The notes beneath the pieces are model-generated. The model searched no databases, had not been told where the DNA came from, and saw only the letters and a program-made list of their open reading frames with translations. From Symsagittifera roscoffensis (taxonomy: Eukaryota; Xenacoelomorpha; Acoela; Convolutidae): a DNA stretch of 64,000 nt. This document shows, in pieces, positions 10,201 to 23,780 of this stretch. The stretch covers positions 56,266,467-56,330,466 of the forward strand of contig NC_087068.1 in NCBI RefSeq assembly GCF_963678635.1, given 5' to 3'. A program made the position numbers and the translations under genes. Position 1 is the stretch's first letter; each line of letters opens with the position of its first letter.

Positions 10201-13200
10201 CAGGACAATTGTAAAAAAAACTTTGAATACAGTTGTTTCTCTTTCTGGAAAAACTCCAAGAACTAACTCGCAAGAACTAACCAGTTCTATTGAGATATAA
10301 GATTAAGGTTAAGATCGGCATTAGACTAAGAAGTTGCACAAATTTATCCGGTCGAAAATAAGATAGCGTGACGAGCAGATGGTGTACCCTATCTGAAATT
10401 ACTCTATGAGTACAGTACGTAGAACATAACTCATTGGAGTCACAGGCGCTTTTCGAAAAATTTCGTTCAGGGCCACTCAGCTATAAATTGATATCGTTTC
10501 TAAGAATAAAAAGGGGATCCTTTGGGCAGCAAGTATGGTGAGGGGGGTTAGGAGAGTCAGGCAAGTTTTTCACCTTGCACATAAAACTGCGCAATTTGAA
10601 TAGATGTTTCATTAGTGCCCGATAGTCCGGCTTAGATGTGTAAAATGAGACTGTCTAGCCTGGTTTATCTCTTTACAAAACAAGAATGGATGCTTTTTTA
10701 GGTTTCGACCTGCAGATGCTTTTTTTGATACTGCTACATGATAGTACGACGGAAACCGAAACAAACTTTTGTATTTAGAATACTTTATGCAAAAAAGACA
10801 AAAATTCTTCAACAACCTTACTGGTGCTAAACCTACTGTCTATACAATAACGACTGATCAAAAAAGCACAAATCTTTTCCTCCAAAATCTGCAGCAAATC
10901 AGAACTTTTCAATAAATATTTTTTTGAATAAAAAATACAAAAATTAGTTAGTATTAAAAATCACTGTTAGTTTTTTAAATTAACATATCTGATTCTCTTC
11001 ATCCCAGCTTCATCACCTAAAACAGCAAAAATTCAAAAAACTAATATCATCTATATCTTAACTTCTAAGTTCTCTTACGCTTAAAGTTTTTAAATTAAAA
11101 ATTTTTAAGGCTTATCCTTGTTTTCCATAATTGACCTTTCTTTCATAAACATATCATCAAGGCTTCACTTGGATCTTCAATTACAATTAAACCTATATGT
11201 GATTTTTTTTATAACTGATCATCAAGGCTTTCCTTGGATCAAATCAGAAAAAATTTTGTTCTTCTCTTCCAAAGTTTTAAAAGTGTCTAACGACCTCAAA
11301 CGTCGATTCACTACCCAACACTTATAAAGGACCCAGGACTAATAGAAATTTTTGAACACTAACCGTTTTAATTAAGCTAAACAGTAAAGCATTTCGGTCA
11401 CTCATCCTTCACTTGAGCCCTTCCTCTTAGATGACTCAGGTTTAAACCCTTAAAGAATTAGTGAGTCAAAAAATAGTAACTAACGATCTACTTGTGTTCT
11501 AATTACACCTGAACCATGTGGATTGATTTACTACTCTCAAACCATTGATCACAAATCACAACCCCTAGGTAATATTAAGTAGGTAACTCTCAGATTAAAA
11601 CCATCTTAGTGAGAAAGTAAAAAATTATTCTCACGAATTGATATACTCTCTCTCCAACCCGTTAACGACGACAATCTATGCCCCAGTTAAGATCACCACA
11701 CAAACACCGTAAGAATTAACAATTTGAGAAAATAAAAACTGTAACCACCAAATATTGCATCCATCATCCTAATCCTTATGTCAAGAGATAATCTAGGCAG
11801 TAAGCAAATAATCGTACTACACAACTGCTTAACTAAAAACGAAAGATACGATCTTGTAATTACACCACGCAGACAAACAATAGGATATATTAGGTAAAAA
11901 AAACAAAGACAGAAAGACAATCATAACCAAACAAAAGCAATTTATTAAAAAACGATTTTCCAATTGACGAAGCGCAGTCTCAGAATCAGAAACAAACACA
12001 ATTTAGTAACTTCAAGACTTAAAAGAGTCAATAAATAAAAGTATCCCGATAGACGCCAAATATGTTTTTCTGACTCAGAAGCTACAACACCATCATCAGT
12101 TACAGGAAAAAGAAAAATAAAAAAGTCATATATCAACAAACCAATACTTCTATATAATTGGAATCAACCAACAAGACATTTTGAATGTTACACACTAACA
12201 GTTCTACAATATAAAACACGATCGAATACAACGAAAATTTCTATGATAACTCGATACTCCCATTTTTTATAAAACCACAAAATGGTCCGGCACCAGGGCA
12301 AGTTAATTTTTGTTACAACTTAATTGTAAAATTATTTGAAAAACAAATAGCCCATGTAAACAAGAGATTTTTGTGAAGAATAAAACGACAAACACTTGAT
12401 CAGTAAATCAATGTATATGTAATATCACATCACATTACAGTACATTTACTATTGAAATTTTATCACCAAAACGAATTCATATTACACATCAAACAAAAAA
12501 GGAAGATATAGATATAGTTCTCTCGAAAGTTTTCACAGACTTCTTCAAAAAATTACAGCATCGAAATTCACAATCGATGTTTTTTAAATGTAGCTATATA
12601 TCTACACTAGAATAAAAAAAATAGAAAGTGAGTCACTAACTCAATTATCCCGAAATTCAACTGTAAGACAAGAAATCTGTATTTTCACAAAAGTTTTAAT
12701 TACAATCCGTGAGAACCTCATTAGTAAGGAAGTCTCACAAAATGTTAAACATGATCTACAAAAAATACTAGCATGGTTTATAACTGATTATTTTGTCCAT
12801 AACATTGAACTCATAGCAGTATCAAGAAAAAATTTTTGACCACAAAATTCAGACAATGAAACTATATTAGCAGATTAAACAGATTATGTTCCGGACCCTG
12901 ATTGGTCTTATCCATAATTTATTAATATACCAACCGATATATCAAGTCAAGCAATCAGCACCATTTTCATTCATAAAAACTAGGTTAGAATAAGTTTAAT
13001 TATTATTGATGCAACAACTTCAAATTATAATGCAATGTTTACTGACAGAACAGGAAATAATAGCTTAAACTCTACATTTATTAATACACGAGAAAAATAA
13101 AATGGAACAAGAAATCTTACACAACAAGATATTCAAACTCCATCACATTTCCTTGATGAAGAATTAGTCAAAACAATGCCAGCAACAATGCAACAAAGCA

Positions 13201-13600
13201 TTTCTCCCATTCATCCTACACTTACAACTCCAAAAAACGCAAGCAACTATACAATCCACAGTAAAATTTTCCGTTATTTCAAAATACTCACATATGGTTT
13301 ATCAAAAAATTAAACCAGTAACGACATCAAGACATACTAAATAAATAAAAAACGTCTAATAATAACTACTTCTCAGATCATAACTATAACTTTTTTGCAA
13401 AATCCAAAACAACAAAACACCCTTTATGAATAGTCAAAACCAATCACAAGCGTAAAATTATAGTCAAAACGTACCACAACAAGCCTATCACACAGTATTT
13501 TTTAACACGATCAACCACGAACTACTATGGATTGTAGCGAAATTTATCCATTTTTCCGGCAAAACAAAAAAACATAACCAATAAACACCATACAAGGAAT
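10201..13600. other. AT-rich, G-poor leader/flank of the large retroelement; boundaries unclear
   Basis: From about 10.9 kb the plus strand becomes rich in A and C and poor in G, like the retroelement that follows. A primer-binding-site-like TGGTCCGGCACCAGGGCA at about 12284-12301 could mark the end of a 5' LTR. I could not match flanking sequence here to the 3' side near 30.2-30.7 kb, so no LTR pair is claimed. No coding region was found. Confidence 0.4.
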
Positions 13601-13947
13601 CAACCACCTTATTCAGAAGTTGGAGATTACTATAGTCAAAATCAACAACGATTCAGTACAAATCAATTAAGCAAAAATAGGAATAATGATCAACGAGATC
13701 CGACTTATCAACCAGATCTTTCCGAACATTATACAAGAAACGAACAAACACGACAAACAAAACATAACCCAACTTCATATAATAAAAAATTTAAATCACA
13801 AAATCCTATAAGTACATCAAGTTATCAATCAACTCAAAAGAAAATGAAATCCCATTTCCATATTATTTACAACAACATAAAATTACAAGAACACAACTCA
13901 CAAATTTTTCTCAAATACCAAATGCTGCAGAATCACTACACAAGACT

Positions 13948-15000
13948 ATGAATCCATACCTTATCTCGAATAAACCACTAATGGTATTCACAGCAACAGA
14001 TCCTGAATACTCAGTAGAAGATTATTTAAATGCAGTCACAGCCAATTTAATTTTGAATGTAGGACCCGAACCAGTGAATACGCCATTTCATCAAAACTGG
14101 ATACATAAACGCACATCTCTAATCCAAACCACACTTGATGGCACTGCACAAAAAAGATTTTCAGTTTTACCTATAGATATTAAATCAGATTGGAAAAGAT
14201 TCAGATAAAAAATAACAAAAATGTTCGACTCTGAAAGAAACAAACAACATCAAAGAAATCTATGCAATGAAACTCGTAGACTCCCTAATGAAACAATTAA
14301 ACAGCTTGCAGTAAGATTCGAAACATCGGTTAGAAAAGCATATTCCGTTATTACGCATGGCTTTAAAAACACAAAAATGACAGAATTTTTAATGATGATT
14401 CTAACACCACAATTACGCTAAAAAAGGGTTTAAAAAGAGAGCATCGCATCCATCTTCAACTCGAGAACACGATGCAGATTTTAAAAAAAATAGTAGTCAA
14501 ACTAGAACATGCTGAAATCACTATGAAACTGGAAGAAACAGAAAATTTAAAATTACAACTTAAGCAACATCCATACAACTACTTCACGAATATATAACAT
14601 TCATGACTCTGACACTGAACTAGCTGAAAAAATCATTCAAATATTAAATATCTACGAGAAAAATCCAAATTTTAAAGTCAAACCATTATTCACAAAGTTG
14701 TGTAACTTTGCCGTAGATATGGACATAGCATTGCTGAATATAGACAAAAAAAAACGAGACACGTGGAAAAAGACCAAAATTTACCATGCAAAAACATTCA
14801 TAACAATAATAGTTCAGGAAAACCACTTCCAGATAACTATAATACCTCTAGATGACAATCAATTTACAGAAATAACTACCACGGAAGATCTCCAGATCAA
14901 TGAAATTCACGAAATTTCTCACAAAACAGATATCGTCGATCAAACAGTCAAAACAATCAATACCGAATTAGTTATTCAAGATCAAACAAAACAGAAGTAA
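13948..15000 (+). pseudogene. gag: gag remnant: capsid region and degenerate zinc knuckle
   Basis: The first open block (13948-14208, begins MNPYLISNKP) contains the segment SVEDYLNAVTANL, of the type found in Gypsy capsid regions. A stop separates it from a second block (14221-14421, containing RRLPNETIKQLAVRFET), also capsid-like. A third block runs to about 14580 in a shifted frame. Near 14699-14745 a zinc-knuckle-like stretch (C-x-x-C spacing, then RRYGHSIAE) is readable in another frame, with the last Cys changed to Tyr. At least two stops and two frameshifts prevent a complete Gag. Confidence 0.7.
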
Positions 15001-15284
15001 TTACTCCTGTTATTACAATTAAATCATATAAATTACGAATCCACATAAAATGAGAGCGAAACAGAAAATACACTTTCAATAAACATGCTTCAAATTGATA
15101 ATTAATACGAAACACCAATCGAATCGAATCATCATCAAAACAATAATAATAAATTTGAAAAATTTGGTAATACACAAAACTTAACAGACTATACCAAACA
15201 AAAACTAAAAAGAAGTTCAAGTACGAACAATAAACATCGAAATACAACAAACAAAGTACAAATAGCAAAAAAAAATGTTGGACA

Positions 15285-15647
15285 ACCCCACTTTTCTTAG
15301 AAAGTCCAAAGAGCATAGATTTTCAATCAACAGACCTCGAAATTGATTTTTTAATAGACTCAGGAGCAAAATCAAATATTATAAATATTCCCACATGGAA
15401 TGAAACACAAACATTACATCAAAGTTTATTCTCTTCAAAGACCTCAAAGACCAAATTAGCTACAGCACAAGGATCAAGTTAAAATAACTTTGGAAAAATT
15501 CAATTACTCCTTGTCCCCACTCGAACAATGGAACAAAATAAAGTTTTAACTAAGTTTTTCAAACAAACATTCTATATGACAGATATAAAATCCAATATCA
15601 TTGGAATACCATGCATTACTAAATGTATTCCCTTATTGATATCCTAA
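15285..15647 (+). pseudogene. pol: Retropepsin-like aspartic protease domain of pol
   Basis: The catalytic motif FLIDSGAKSNII is encoded around 15345-15380 (Asp-Ser-Gly at 15357-15365). The C-terminal strand IIGIPCITK lies near 15598-15625, in the place where retropepsins carry their second conserved Ile/Leu-Gly element. In-frame stops (TAA at about 15481, TAA at 15645) break the domain. In a live element this enzyme would cut the Gag-Pol polyprotein. Confidence 0.7.
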
Positions 15648-16146
15648 ATAGTAAAGTACATATAAAGGATAAGTATACAAGAATGAAAAATACATCATTT
15701 ACATTCTTTTAAAGATTAAATAAACAACCTCTAATTTTCTCCAAATTTTACCCTATATATAACCAAGAAAGAAAACACCTGAAATTACTAGCAGGATATT
15801 TATATAACTTCGCAATAAGTCAAGTCCACCAATACAACATGAAACATGACAAACAACGACTATATATGTCAGACCTTGAGTTCAAGCCAGTTCATAAATT
15901 TTTTCGAGTAACAATCTCATCAATTAAATGCACAAAAATACCAACTCCGACATAATATCTTTACACGTATACAATAATTCTCCACATAAAATAACATTAC
16001 TTCTAGGGTTTTGAGTTATTGTGAATGAAATGCAACAAATTCTCCATTAATAGAGATAGCATATAGAGTAATTAATATCTTGAAATTATTAGATATATGC
16101 CAATCAACAATTCTTAACGAAAAATTATCAATTAATAAATTAATAA

Positions 16147-17240
16147 GTGATAAAAAACAAAACACTAACTACTTTACAAAACACTTTTTTTAAACCAACA
16201 TTTCAAATATCGAAATACACCACTGAACATCAAAAACTCCTTACAATGTTCAAAATTCAACAATCTCAAATTACACAAAAAGAATTTGAACAGCTAGCTG
16301 AACTACTACTTAAACATCCAATAGTTCGCGCTACATCTAAGTTCGATTTTGGAAAAGTAAATTCAACACTACATCTATTTGAAAAAAACTTGACGCAATT
16401 TTCAAAAAACAACTATCAAATAAAGTTCCAATTCACTTACATGATAAAGTCAATAATTTACTAGACCGAATAGAACAATACGAAATTATTTCTCCAGTAA
16501 ATAGAAAAGAACAACCAAAAGGAAACAAATTCATAAATCCCGTTATTATTCTAGCTAAAGGAGAATCTTTAAAAATCGGTTTAGACGGAAGATACCTCAA
16601 TTCTCTCATTGATGAATCTAATTATAATTGGCCCATAGAACCAATTCAAGTAATTCTCATAAAAATAAACGGAAAATACTTTACAACAGCTGACATGAAC
16701 AGCGCATACAAGCAAATGCCACTAGACGAACAACCACGACGCTTAACACAATTCCTTATTGGAAAGCAACAATATGAAATTAATAGACTTTTCTACGGAT
16801 TTTCTGTAGGACCAGCAGCGTTTTCAGCATTTATGAGTAAAATTTTTCGACCACTCATCCTCAGTAAAAAATTCATAAGATATTTAGACGATTGTTTCTT
16901 GCAATCGAAAACAAAATACGAAATTTCTAAAGTATTGGATAAATACCACCAGATACTACTTAAAGAAAACATGAATGTAGCCCCAGACAAATCACTATTT
17001 TTCCTCACTCGTGTAAAATTCCTTGGATATATTATTGAAGGAAATACAATCACTCCATTAAAATTTCGTATAGACGCAACCATAAAACTTCAACCTCCAT
17101 CAATTGAAAAGAAAATCCAAGAACTTCTTGGAATGCTAAACTTTTTAAGTAAATACGATTATAAAATGCAATTATATTTAAGACCATTATATAACAGTCT
17201 CAGACAACAAAATAGTTTTGAATGGACAACAGAACATTAG
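16147..17240 (+). pseudogene. pol: Reverse transcriptase domain of pol
   Basis: The fingers/palm region is readable from about 16480 (GLDGRYLNSLID, then TADMNSAYKQMPLDE). The continuous frame 16695-17240 carries FYGFSVGPAAFSAFM and the catalytic box YLDD at 16881-16892, then LGYIIEG in the thumb. This is the Ty3/Gypsy RT pattern. The frame ends at a TAG (17238-17240) where the family usually continues into the RNase H linker, so the TAG is a nonsense change. An earlier frameshift lies between the 16147-16464 block and the palm. Confidence 0.85.
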
Positions 17241-17735
17241 AAACGATTTGAAGAAATAAAATCACTCCTCGCTGAACAAATATCAATTAATATAACTGAT
17301 CCAGACCAACCATTTTATGCTATGTGCGACGACTCAAATTTTGGCATAGCGCAGCATTGTTACAATCACACAGTGGAACAAATAAAATGAATATTTTTTC
17401 ACACACTCAAAACTATTTACACAAGCTGAACTTAGACTCTCTACACTTTTGAGAGAATGCACAGCTATAATATACACTCTCACAGTATATGAATGTTTAA
17501 TACTTGGATCAAAATATCCAACAGTTCTATATACAGATCATAAACCTATAATTTTCCTAATTACAGAAAAATCAAATCCAAAAGATAGAGTTTATAGATT
17601 TCAATTAACTCTCATGAATTTACCAAACCTACATAAAGTTTGGACTGCAGGAAAAAATTTTGCCTTGCCAGACAAACTCAGTCGATACATGCCACCTGAA
17701 TTACTGACAAGGAAAACAACAGTAGAAATACAAGA
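17241..17735 (+). pseudogene. pol: RNase H domain of pol, 5' of the nested insertion
   Basis: The catalytic start motif (CDDSNFGIA) is encoded near 17325-17350. After a frameshift around 17410 the frame 17449-17748 continues with LRECTAIIYTL, TDHKPIIFL and a linker typical of Gypsy RNase H. The pol frame is then broken at 17736 by the non-LTR element. The Trp codons here are TGG. Confidence 0.75.
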
Positions 17736-20518
17736 CACCAAGATGTGAGAGCTTTGATAGGAAGACGACTTGAAGACTGGGAAAATAATAAGTTCAATAT
17801 TCTACTACAAGAAGCCAAACGATGTTCACAAAAACAACCGAGGAAACCTATGAAAAAAAATAGATCTGAAGACGAGCACACCGCAGTGGTTTTTGCACGA
17901 ATGATGATGGAAGGGAAAGTTCGGTCTGCCATGCGTTGGCTGACAAGCAGATCTGGCGGAGGTCTGCTCCATCCAAATGACGAAGTTATTGATTCCACAA
18001 CAAAAACAAGAAAATTAGTCATTGACATTCTGAAAGAGAAGCATCCCGTAGCAAAAAAGTCAAAAGAAGAAGCAAGAATACAAGTAGACAGCTTGCCTGA
18101 GTTAGAAACAGTAACTATCACTTCTTCTTATATAGAAAAATTTGCGAGGTCAATGCACGGTGGAGCCGGACCCTCAGGAACAGATTCGGAACACTGGAAA
18201 GACGCTTTTCTTCGATTTGGAGGACACAGTTCGGCTTTAAGAGACGAAGTGGCGGCGCTGATCACAAAGATAGCTAACGAAATTATTCCATGGAACCAAA
18301 TACGAGCATTGATGTCAGGTCGTCTGATTGCTTTGGACAAGTGCCCCGGAGTTAGACCCATTGGCATAGGTGAGTGTTTGCGAAGAGTAATGTGTAAATG
18401 TATGGCCGAAGCGACCAAAAAAGATCTCGAAGAAACCTGTGGATCTCAACAACTAGCTTGTGGTGTGAAAGCAGGAATAGAAGGAGCTGTACACGCAGTG
18501 GAGGAGTTGTTTAATAGCACCAAAGAGGACGGACATGGTCTTCTATTGATGGATGCCTCAAATGCATTCAATGCATTGAACAGGGAAACGGCTCTATGGA
18601 ATGCTAGAATACTTTGGCCAAGGTGCTCACGATTTCTTTTCAACACATATAGAGGGTATGCGCCGCTAATCGTTGCAGGAACGACAGAACTTCTTTTCAG
18701 TAGTGAAGGCACTACACAAGGTGATCCACTAGCGATGTTATTCTATGGGGTTTCATTGATGCCATTGATTGAATCACTCAAAGACCGAGATAAGTATTTA
18801 CAAACATGGTATGCAGATGATTCGGGAGCTCTTGGCGCACTAGAAAACCTGGTTGAATGGTTGTCATCTTTGACAGAAAAAGGTCCGAAGTATGGCTATT
18901 ACCCCGAGCCAAGCAAAAGTTATTTGGTTTTTCACCCGAATTTTTGTTGAAAAAGCTCATCAATTGTTTGACAGGTTCGGCATCAGAATAGTTGAAGGTA
19001 GAAGATATTTGGGCGGATTTATTGGCTCTGATGAAGGCAAAACTCGTTTCACTACAAAAAAGGTCCAAGAATGGTTGGATTGTCTTAACGAGTTGTCCAA
19101 AGTGGCAGAAAAAGAACCTCAAGCTGCTTTAGTTGGATTAACAAGATCACTGCAATGCGAATGGAATTTTGTCCAGAGAGTAGTCAAAGATACGTCGCAT
19201 CTGTTTGCTCCTCTCGAGAAGATGCTGGAGGAAAATTTTTTGCCAAGCTTACTAGGAACTTCTAGTGTCACACACTCAGATCGTGTTTTGTATTCACTTC
19301 CTGTCAAAAGAGGGGGACTAGGTGTACGAAATCCAACAGAAGGTGCCGAACTAGCATTTTCCACTTCACGTGAAGCAACCGACTGTCTCGTGAGTTCGAT
19401 CCTTCACCAAGATGATTTCGAACAAACTCTACACAAAACAAAGATGAGAGAAGCAAGAAAAAATCACGAGGAGAAACAAAATGCTGTGGACAAAGATAAA
19501 CTCGATGAATTGCTTGCAGTTTTACCAGCAGATCAGAAACGAGCGATCCGGAGAATAATCGACAACAACTGTTCCTTGTGGCTAACTTCGCTGCCCTTGT
19601 TGAAAGATAATTTTGATTTGTCAGCCACAGAGTTCAGAGATGCTCTATGTGTCAGGTACAGAAAACCACTCAAACGTTCTTTCTCGAGATGCGATGGATG
19701 TCAACAAGGTTTTGACTTACAGCATGCACTTTCTTGCAAGAAGGGCGGACTGGTAACACTACGACACAACGAAATAAGAGACGCAGTGGGCGATCTTGCT
19801 TCAATTTTGTGGAAAGATGTGAAAAGAGAACCTGTCCTAAAAGAACCAGATATAGAAAATGGAACCCCGGCACTAATTGCAGATCTTTCAGCTCGTGGGG
19901 TTTGGGATAGACAGTCGGCTGCGTCGTTCGACATCCGTGTTACAGACACTGACGCTCCGTCTTACCAAAACCGCAATCCCATGAATGTACTGAAAACTGC
20001 AGAGATTGAAAAGAAAAATAAGTATGGACCGGCTTGTGAAGAAAAGCACATGTCTTTCACTCCACTTGTCACTTCAATAGATGGTGTTTTGGCACCGGAG
20101 TTCACGTTTTTCCTCAAACGACTAGCAGATGGTCTGGCATCAAAATGGGACCGCCCATATAGTCATGTCATGTGCTGGGTGAGATGTAGAATTTCATTCG
20201 CTATACTAAGAGCAACCAACATTTGCATCAGAGGCACAAGATCCAAATGGCGATCCCTCGGCGTTGAGGACGGTTACACAATTGGAATGGCATTCTAAAA
20301 ATTCACAAGCTGTTAACTGGGGCTTTCATCGCGCATAACTGACTCCTATGATATTAGAATTTTGACACCATTTGCATAATATTTCGAAGAATATGAGATG
20401 TTTGAAGATAAAAACACAGGATGACAACTGTGAACAAGCAACGAAAAACAAGCACCATTCGAAACCAATTTATTTTGATTTGATGATTTAAAAATTTAAC
20501 GTTTGATCAAAAAAAAAA
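17736..20518 (+). mobile_element. Non-LTR retrotransposon inserted into the Gypsy pol, 15-bp target duplication, poly(A) tail
   Basis: AGTAGAAATACAAGA occurs at 17721-17735 and again at 20519-20533, flanking an element that ends in a poly(A) run (20509-20518). This is the classical signature of target-primed reverse transcription. The insert is about 2.78 kb, visibly richer in G and C than its host, and lacks the host's strand asymmetry. The 5' end starts just before the coding sequence, so it may be 5'-truncated. Its insertion postdates the Gypsy element. Confidence 0.93.
17745..20298 (+). CDS. RT/endonuclease protein of the non-LTR element, one frameshift
   Basis: Two overlapping frames (17745-18950 and 18892-20298) form one protein of about 850 residues, interrupted by a single-base shift in the T run at 18941-18945. 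RT motifs are MDASNAFNALN near 18550 (motif A), TTQGDPLAMLFY near 18712 (motif B) and YADD at 18810-18821 (motif C). A C-x2-C-x7-H-x3-C zinc motif lies at 19690-19737. It is followed by a restriction-like endonuclease pattern (ALIADLSARG, then FDIRVTD near 19928). The order RT, CCHC, restriction-like endonuclease is that of the R2/R4/NeSL/Hero-type elements. The enzyme would nick its target and copy its own RNA there. The usual N-terminal zinc fingers are absent, consistent with 5' truncation. The near-intact frame implies a young copy. Confidence 0.88.
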
Positions 20519-20533
20519 AGTAGAAATACAAGA

Positions 20534-22480
20534 TAATAATAATTTTTTTGCAAAAATCGAAACTTTACCACAATTAGAATGCAATCATGCAGTAAAAACT
20601 GATGTTTATAATGCACAAAAAAAATTACAACACTTTCACTTTCCATTATAACTAGATTGCCGAAAAAATCACTACGAAAGAGACTTATTAGAAAACTTTA
20701 CATTTAAACCGATACCCTATTTATCATGGATCAAAAACAAAACACAACGAAAACCAATTAAATAAAAAATGTTTCGGACAGACATATTCCCTTAATAAAA
20801 AAAGAAAACTTAACTAATAACATAGAATTATTAGGACCTCCAGATATAATTTCAAAAAACACAATAAATCAAGTTTTTAATCTACATGACCCTCAAGATA
20901 ACAAACCTCTTTCAAAAACAGAAAAAGAAAATATCATTCTACCAGCCGCAGAAAAACTGACACGTGAATTATTACATAACTACCAAAACCTTGACCCAAT
21001 CATTAGACATTTAAAGTCTTGGCACAATTATAAAACAAAACCCATAAAAGCAGATTCTAGGAAACAAAACACTTCTTGGATACTTCAGAAAATTCATTAT
21101 TACATCTATAAACGAGAATACTACTATCTTAGAATACCAAACAACTGAAATAAAAGTACGCTGTTTACCACTAGGTATGATACTCCTAGCATTCATATTC
21201 CTTACTTCCTAATTCATAATCCTTAAATACAAAAGGACATACAGGATCAGAAAAAAAACATACTCAAATTTTACTTTACAAATGCAATGATTTGGATCAA
21301 AGTATTATGTAACGATCGCATAACATGCCAGTTAAACAAACCATAACCACATCAGAAACAATAGCAGAAAAACAAGATTTTAAAGGACAAAGTTTATATT
21401 TCAACCACAGAATCTCATTTGATACAAAAGGACCGATATCACCCTCTTCAGAAGAAAACTCATTTATAATGGTTATAGTTGATGCATTTACACACTTTGT
21501 AGCACTCAACCCAGTATCTCATTCTAATGCCTATTATGCATTTACAACACTTTACCAACACTGAATAGCAGTATTTTGATTACCAGAAATCCTTGTTACC
21601 GATAATGGCACTGAATTCATAAATAAGGAAATCATCATATTATGCCGTCTATACAACATTGAACACAAACCACGAACGTCTCATGCTCCATGAGCTAACG
21701 GTTTAGTCGAAGAAATGAACCGTTCACTACAAGAGTATCTGTAGTGTATCATAAACGGAAATGATACAAAAAACACTGAATGGTCAACAGATGTAAAATT
21801 ATTCCCCTTAGGTGCTTGAAATTCACAAATAACAACAACCTTAGGACTTTCACCTTATGAAATGGTTTTCAGTCAAAAACCACGTAAGCCAATAATGTTC
21901 ACAGCAAATTTCTCAAAAAACACACAAGGTTGTTGGCAAACTACAAAAGAATCAATTTTTGTAATTCACCATTACACACACACGATGAAGATCATTTTCA
22001 TCACAAACAAAACTTAAAAATAGCTTCCGGCTTACATACCGAATGGATTTTAGGAAGAGATAAAAAAAACTGCGAATTTTATCAAAAAACAGCCAAAAAA
22101 CTATCACAAAGACCGAATGTTCAATCACAAATAGTTTCACGATTCACACCAGCTACAAACCTAAAATACGAAACGTTTGTCTTAATACCAAAAATTGTAA
22201 CACAAAAAGAAATATCCAAAAAATTATAACCAATCCGAAAAGGACCATTTCAGATTATTGACCAACCCACTGATGTAACATATAAACTTATTGATTCAAA
22301 AAAAAGGAAATAGTTCAACACAGAAACAATATTTTACCATACTAGCCAAAAGAATACATTCTTCGCAAACTAACACAGTTATGCTGCTTTACAGGACTCA
22401 AAGTTGTCCATGACAACTCAGACAATAATCACCAACAAACTTATAATGTAAATTGTTCAACACAATTATTAGAACCAAAA
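20534..22480 (+). pseudogene. pol: Integrase region of the Gypsy pol, 3' of the nested insertion
   Basis: After the insertion the pol remnant resumes. The catalytic core is clear: Asp at 21421 (FDTKGP), Asp at 21601 (TDNGTEF) and Glu at 21709 (NGLVEEMN), giving the D-x35-E spacing of retroviral integrases. TGA codons interrupt the frame at 21562, 21577, 21691 and 21817, and a TAG does so at 21742. Two of the TGAs (21562, 21691) are where this family usually has Trp. A frameshift near 21950 moves the C-terminal part to another frame (block 21930-22229, containing LHTHDEDHFHH). The enzyme would insert cDNA into chromosomes; this copy cannot be translated intact. Confidence 0.82.
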
Positions 22481-23780
22481 AACAAAGAAATCAAAAATAA
22501 CCGAGTAAAATCTCAAGAAATAAGCAATAAACAAATACCTCTAAAAAAAGAAAAAGATAAAAATTTTTTCAAAACATAAAACAAGATAAAAATTTAAAAT
22601 TTTAGAAGAAAAAATTTTATCACAAGAAAAATTTTCAACAAAAGAAAAATCTCAATAACGACAATTGTCGCGACTTAGAAGTCAACCACAAAAAGATTAT
22701 TAAATTTTCATTCCACAATCTAAAATTTCAAAGAAATTTGAATTTCAAAAACCCTTTCTGATTAATTAATCATTTTAAACATTCAAAAATGTAATAAACC
22801 TTTCTCTTTTTCTAAAAATCATGCTAACACTCTTGAACAACTAGTTCAACTTTAGCCAATCAGAAACTATCTAAACATCACCCCATTCCGACACCACTTC
22901 TTTGGCCGACACTTTGCAGACTTCAAACATGTATTAAACTATAATTTAAAGAACTCCAGGCTCATATTTGACAACCGAAATAAACAACATCTGAATATCA
23001 AAGCCCTCCCCTTTTAACTAGTACGAAGATCAACAATATTGTCCCAACCTACATTCATAATTTCCCTCAAAGAAAAGATATTAAATTTGCCTAAAGTGAA
23101 AATAAGACATGACAATTTAGCCTAAAGTACGAATAGCTCCTGAATACCCCCGATCATCCAATAGTTAAAAACAAAACTAGAAAGCTCAATTTTAGACCGT
23201 CAGACTTCAACTCACCAAAAAAGCCTATATCCAACCCACTTGTGAAAAATCAAAAAACAATCCGACCACACTTAAATTTGGCCTCGAAAAAAAAATTGAA
23301 GAGGAATTAATCATTTCTCAAATGCTTTTTCTCGATCAGTTCAACTCCTCAAAATAATATTCTCCATTTTTTTTCTTTTCTGCCAATCTTTTTTCAAATC
23401 AGTGTATTTCTTATTACAGACACCTTTGAATTATGTCTACTTCTCTTCATAAGTTTCTGCAGTTTTTTTGTTATTTTTCACTCACTACAAAAAGCCTATC
23501 TCAACTTCGCCAAAATTCTTGACCACCTCCTCAGGTACGATGTTTCAACAACTATCTAAATTTTAAGACGTATTTTTAATAAGAAAGACATTCTTCTTCT
23601 TCGAGTGTTATTTTTCACATTTTTAGTCTCCCTTTTTTTAAAAATATGCAAATGTATAAAAAAGGCAAAAATATTTTTTGGACTAGCATTAAAACTTTTA
23701 TAATTTTCATTGAAGAATATTATAGTCAACATAAGTTTTCTTCACAGGTAAAAAATAATTTTTTTTTTTCAAAACTGCTA
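22481..23780. other. Non-coding spacer between pol and the envelope-like region
   Basis: AT-rich, G-poor sequence with short A/T runs. No coding motif or LTR end was recognised. A CACAG/GTAAAA string at about 23743-23754 could be a splice signal, but there is no independent support. Confidence 0.4.

Noticed and set aside
11693-12139. Minus-strand hydrophobic ORFs in the G-poor region
   Set aside because: A/C-rich sequence read antisense gives Phe/Leu/Val-rich peptides by composition. They do not show a conserved membrane family.
16793-19873. Minus-strand ORFs opposite the Gypsy RT and the non-LTR ORF
   Set aside because: They are antisense shadows of the RT and endonuclease frames, with no independent motif.
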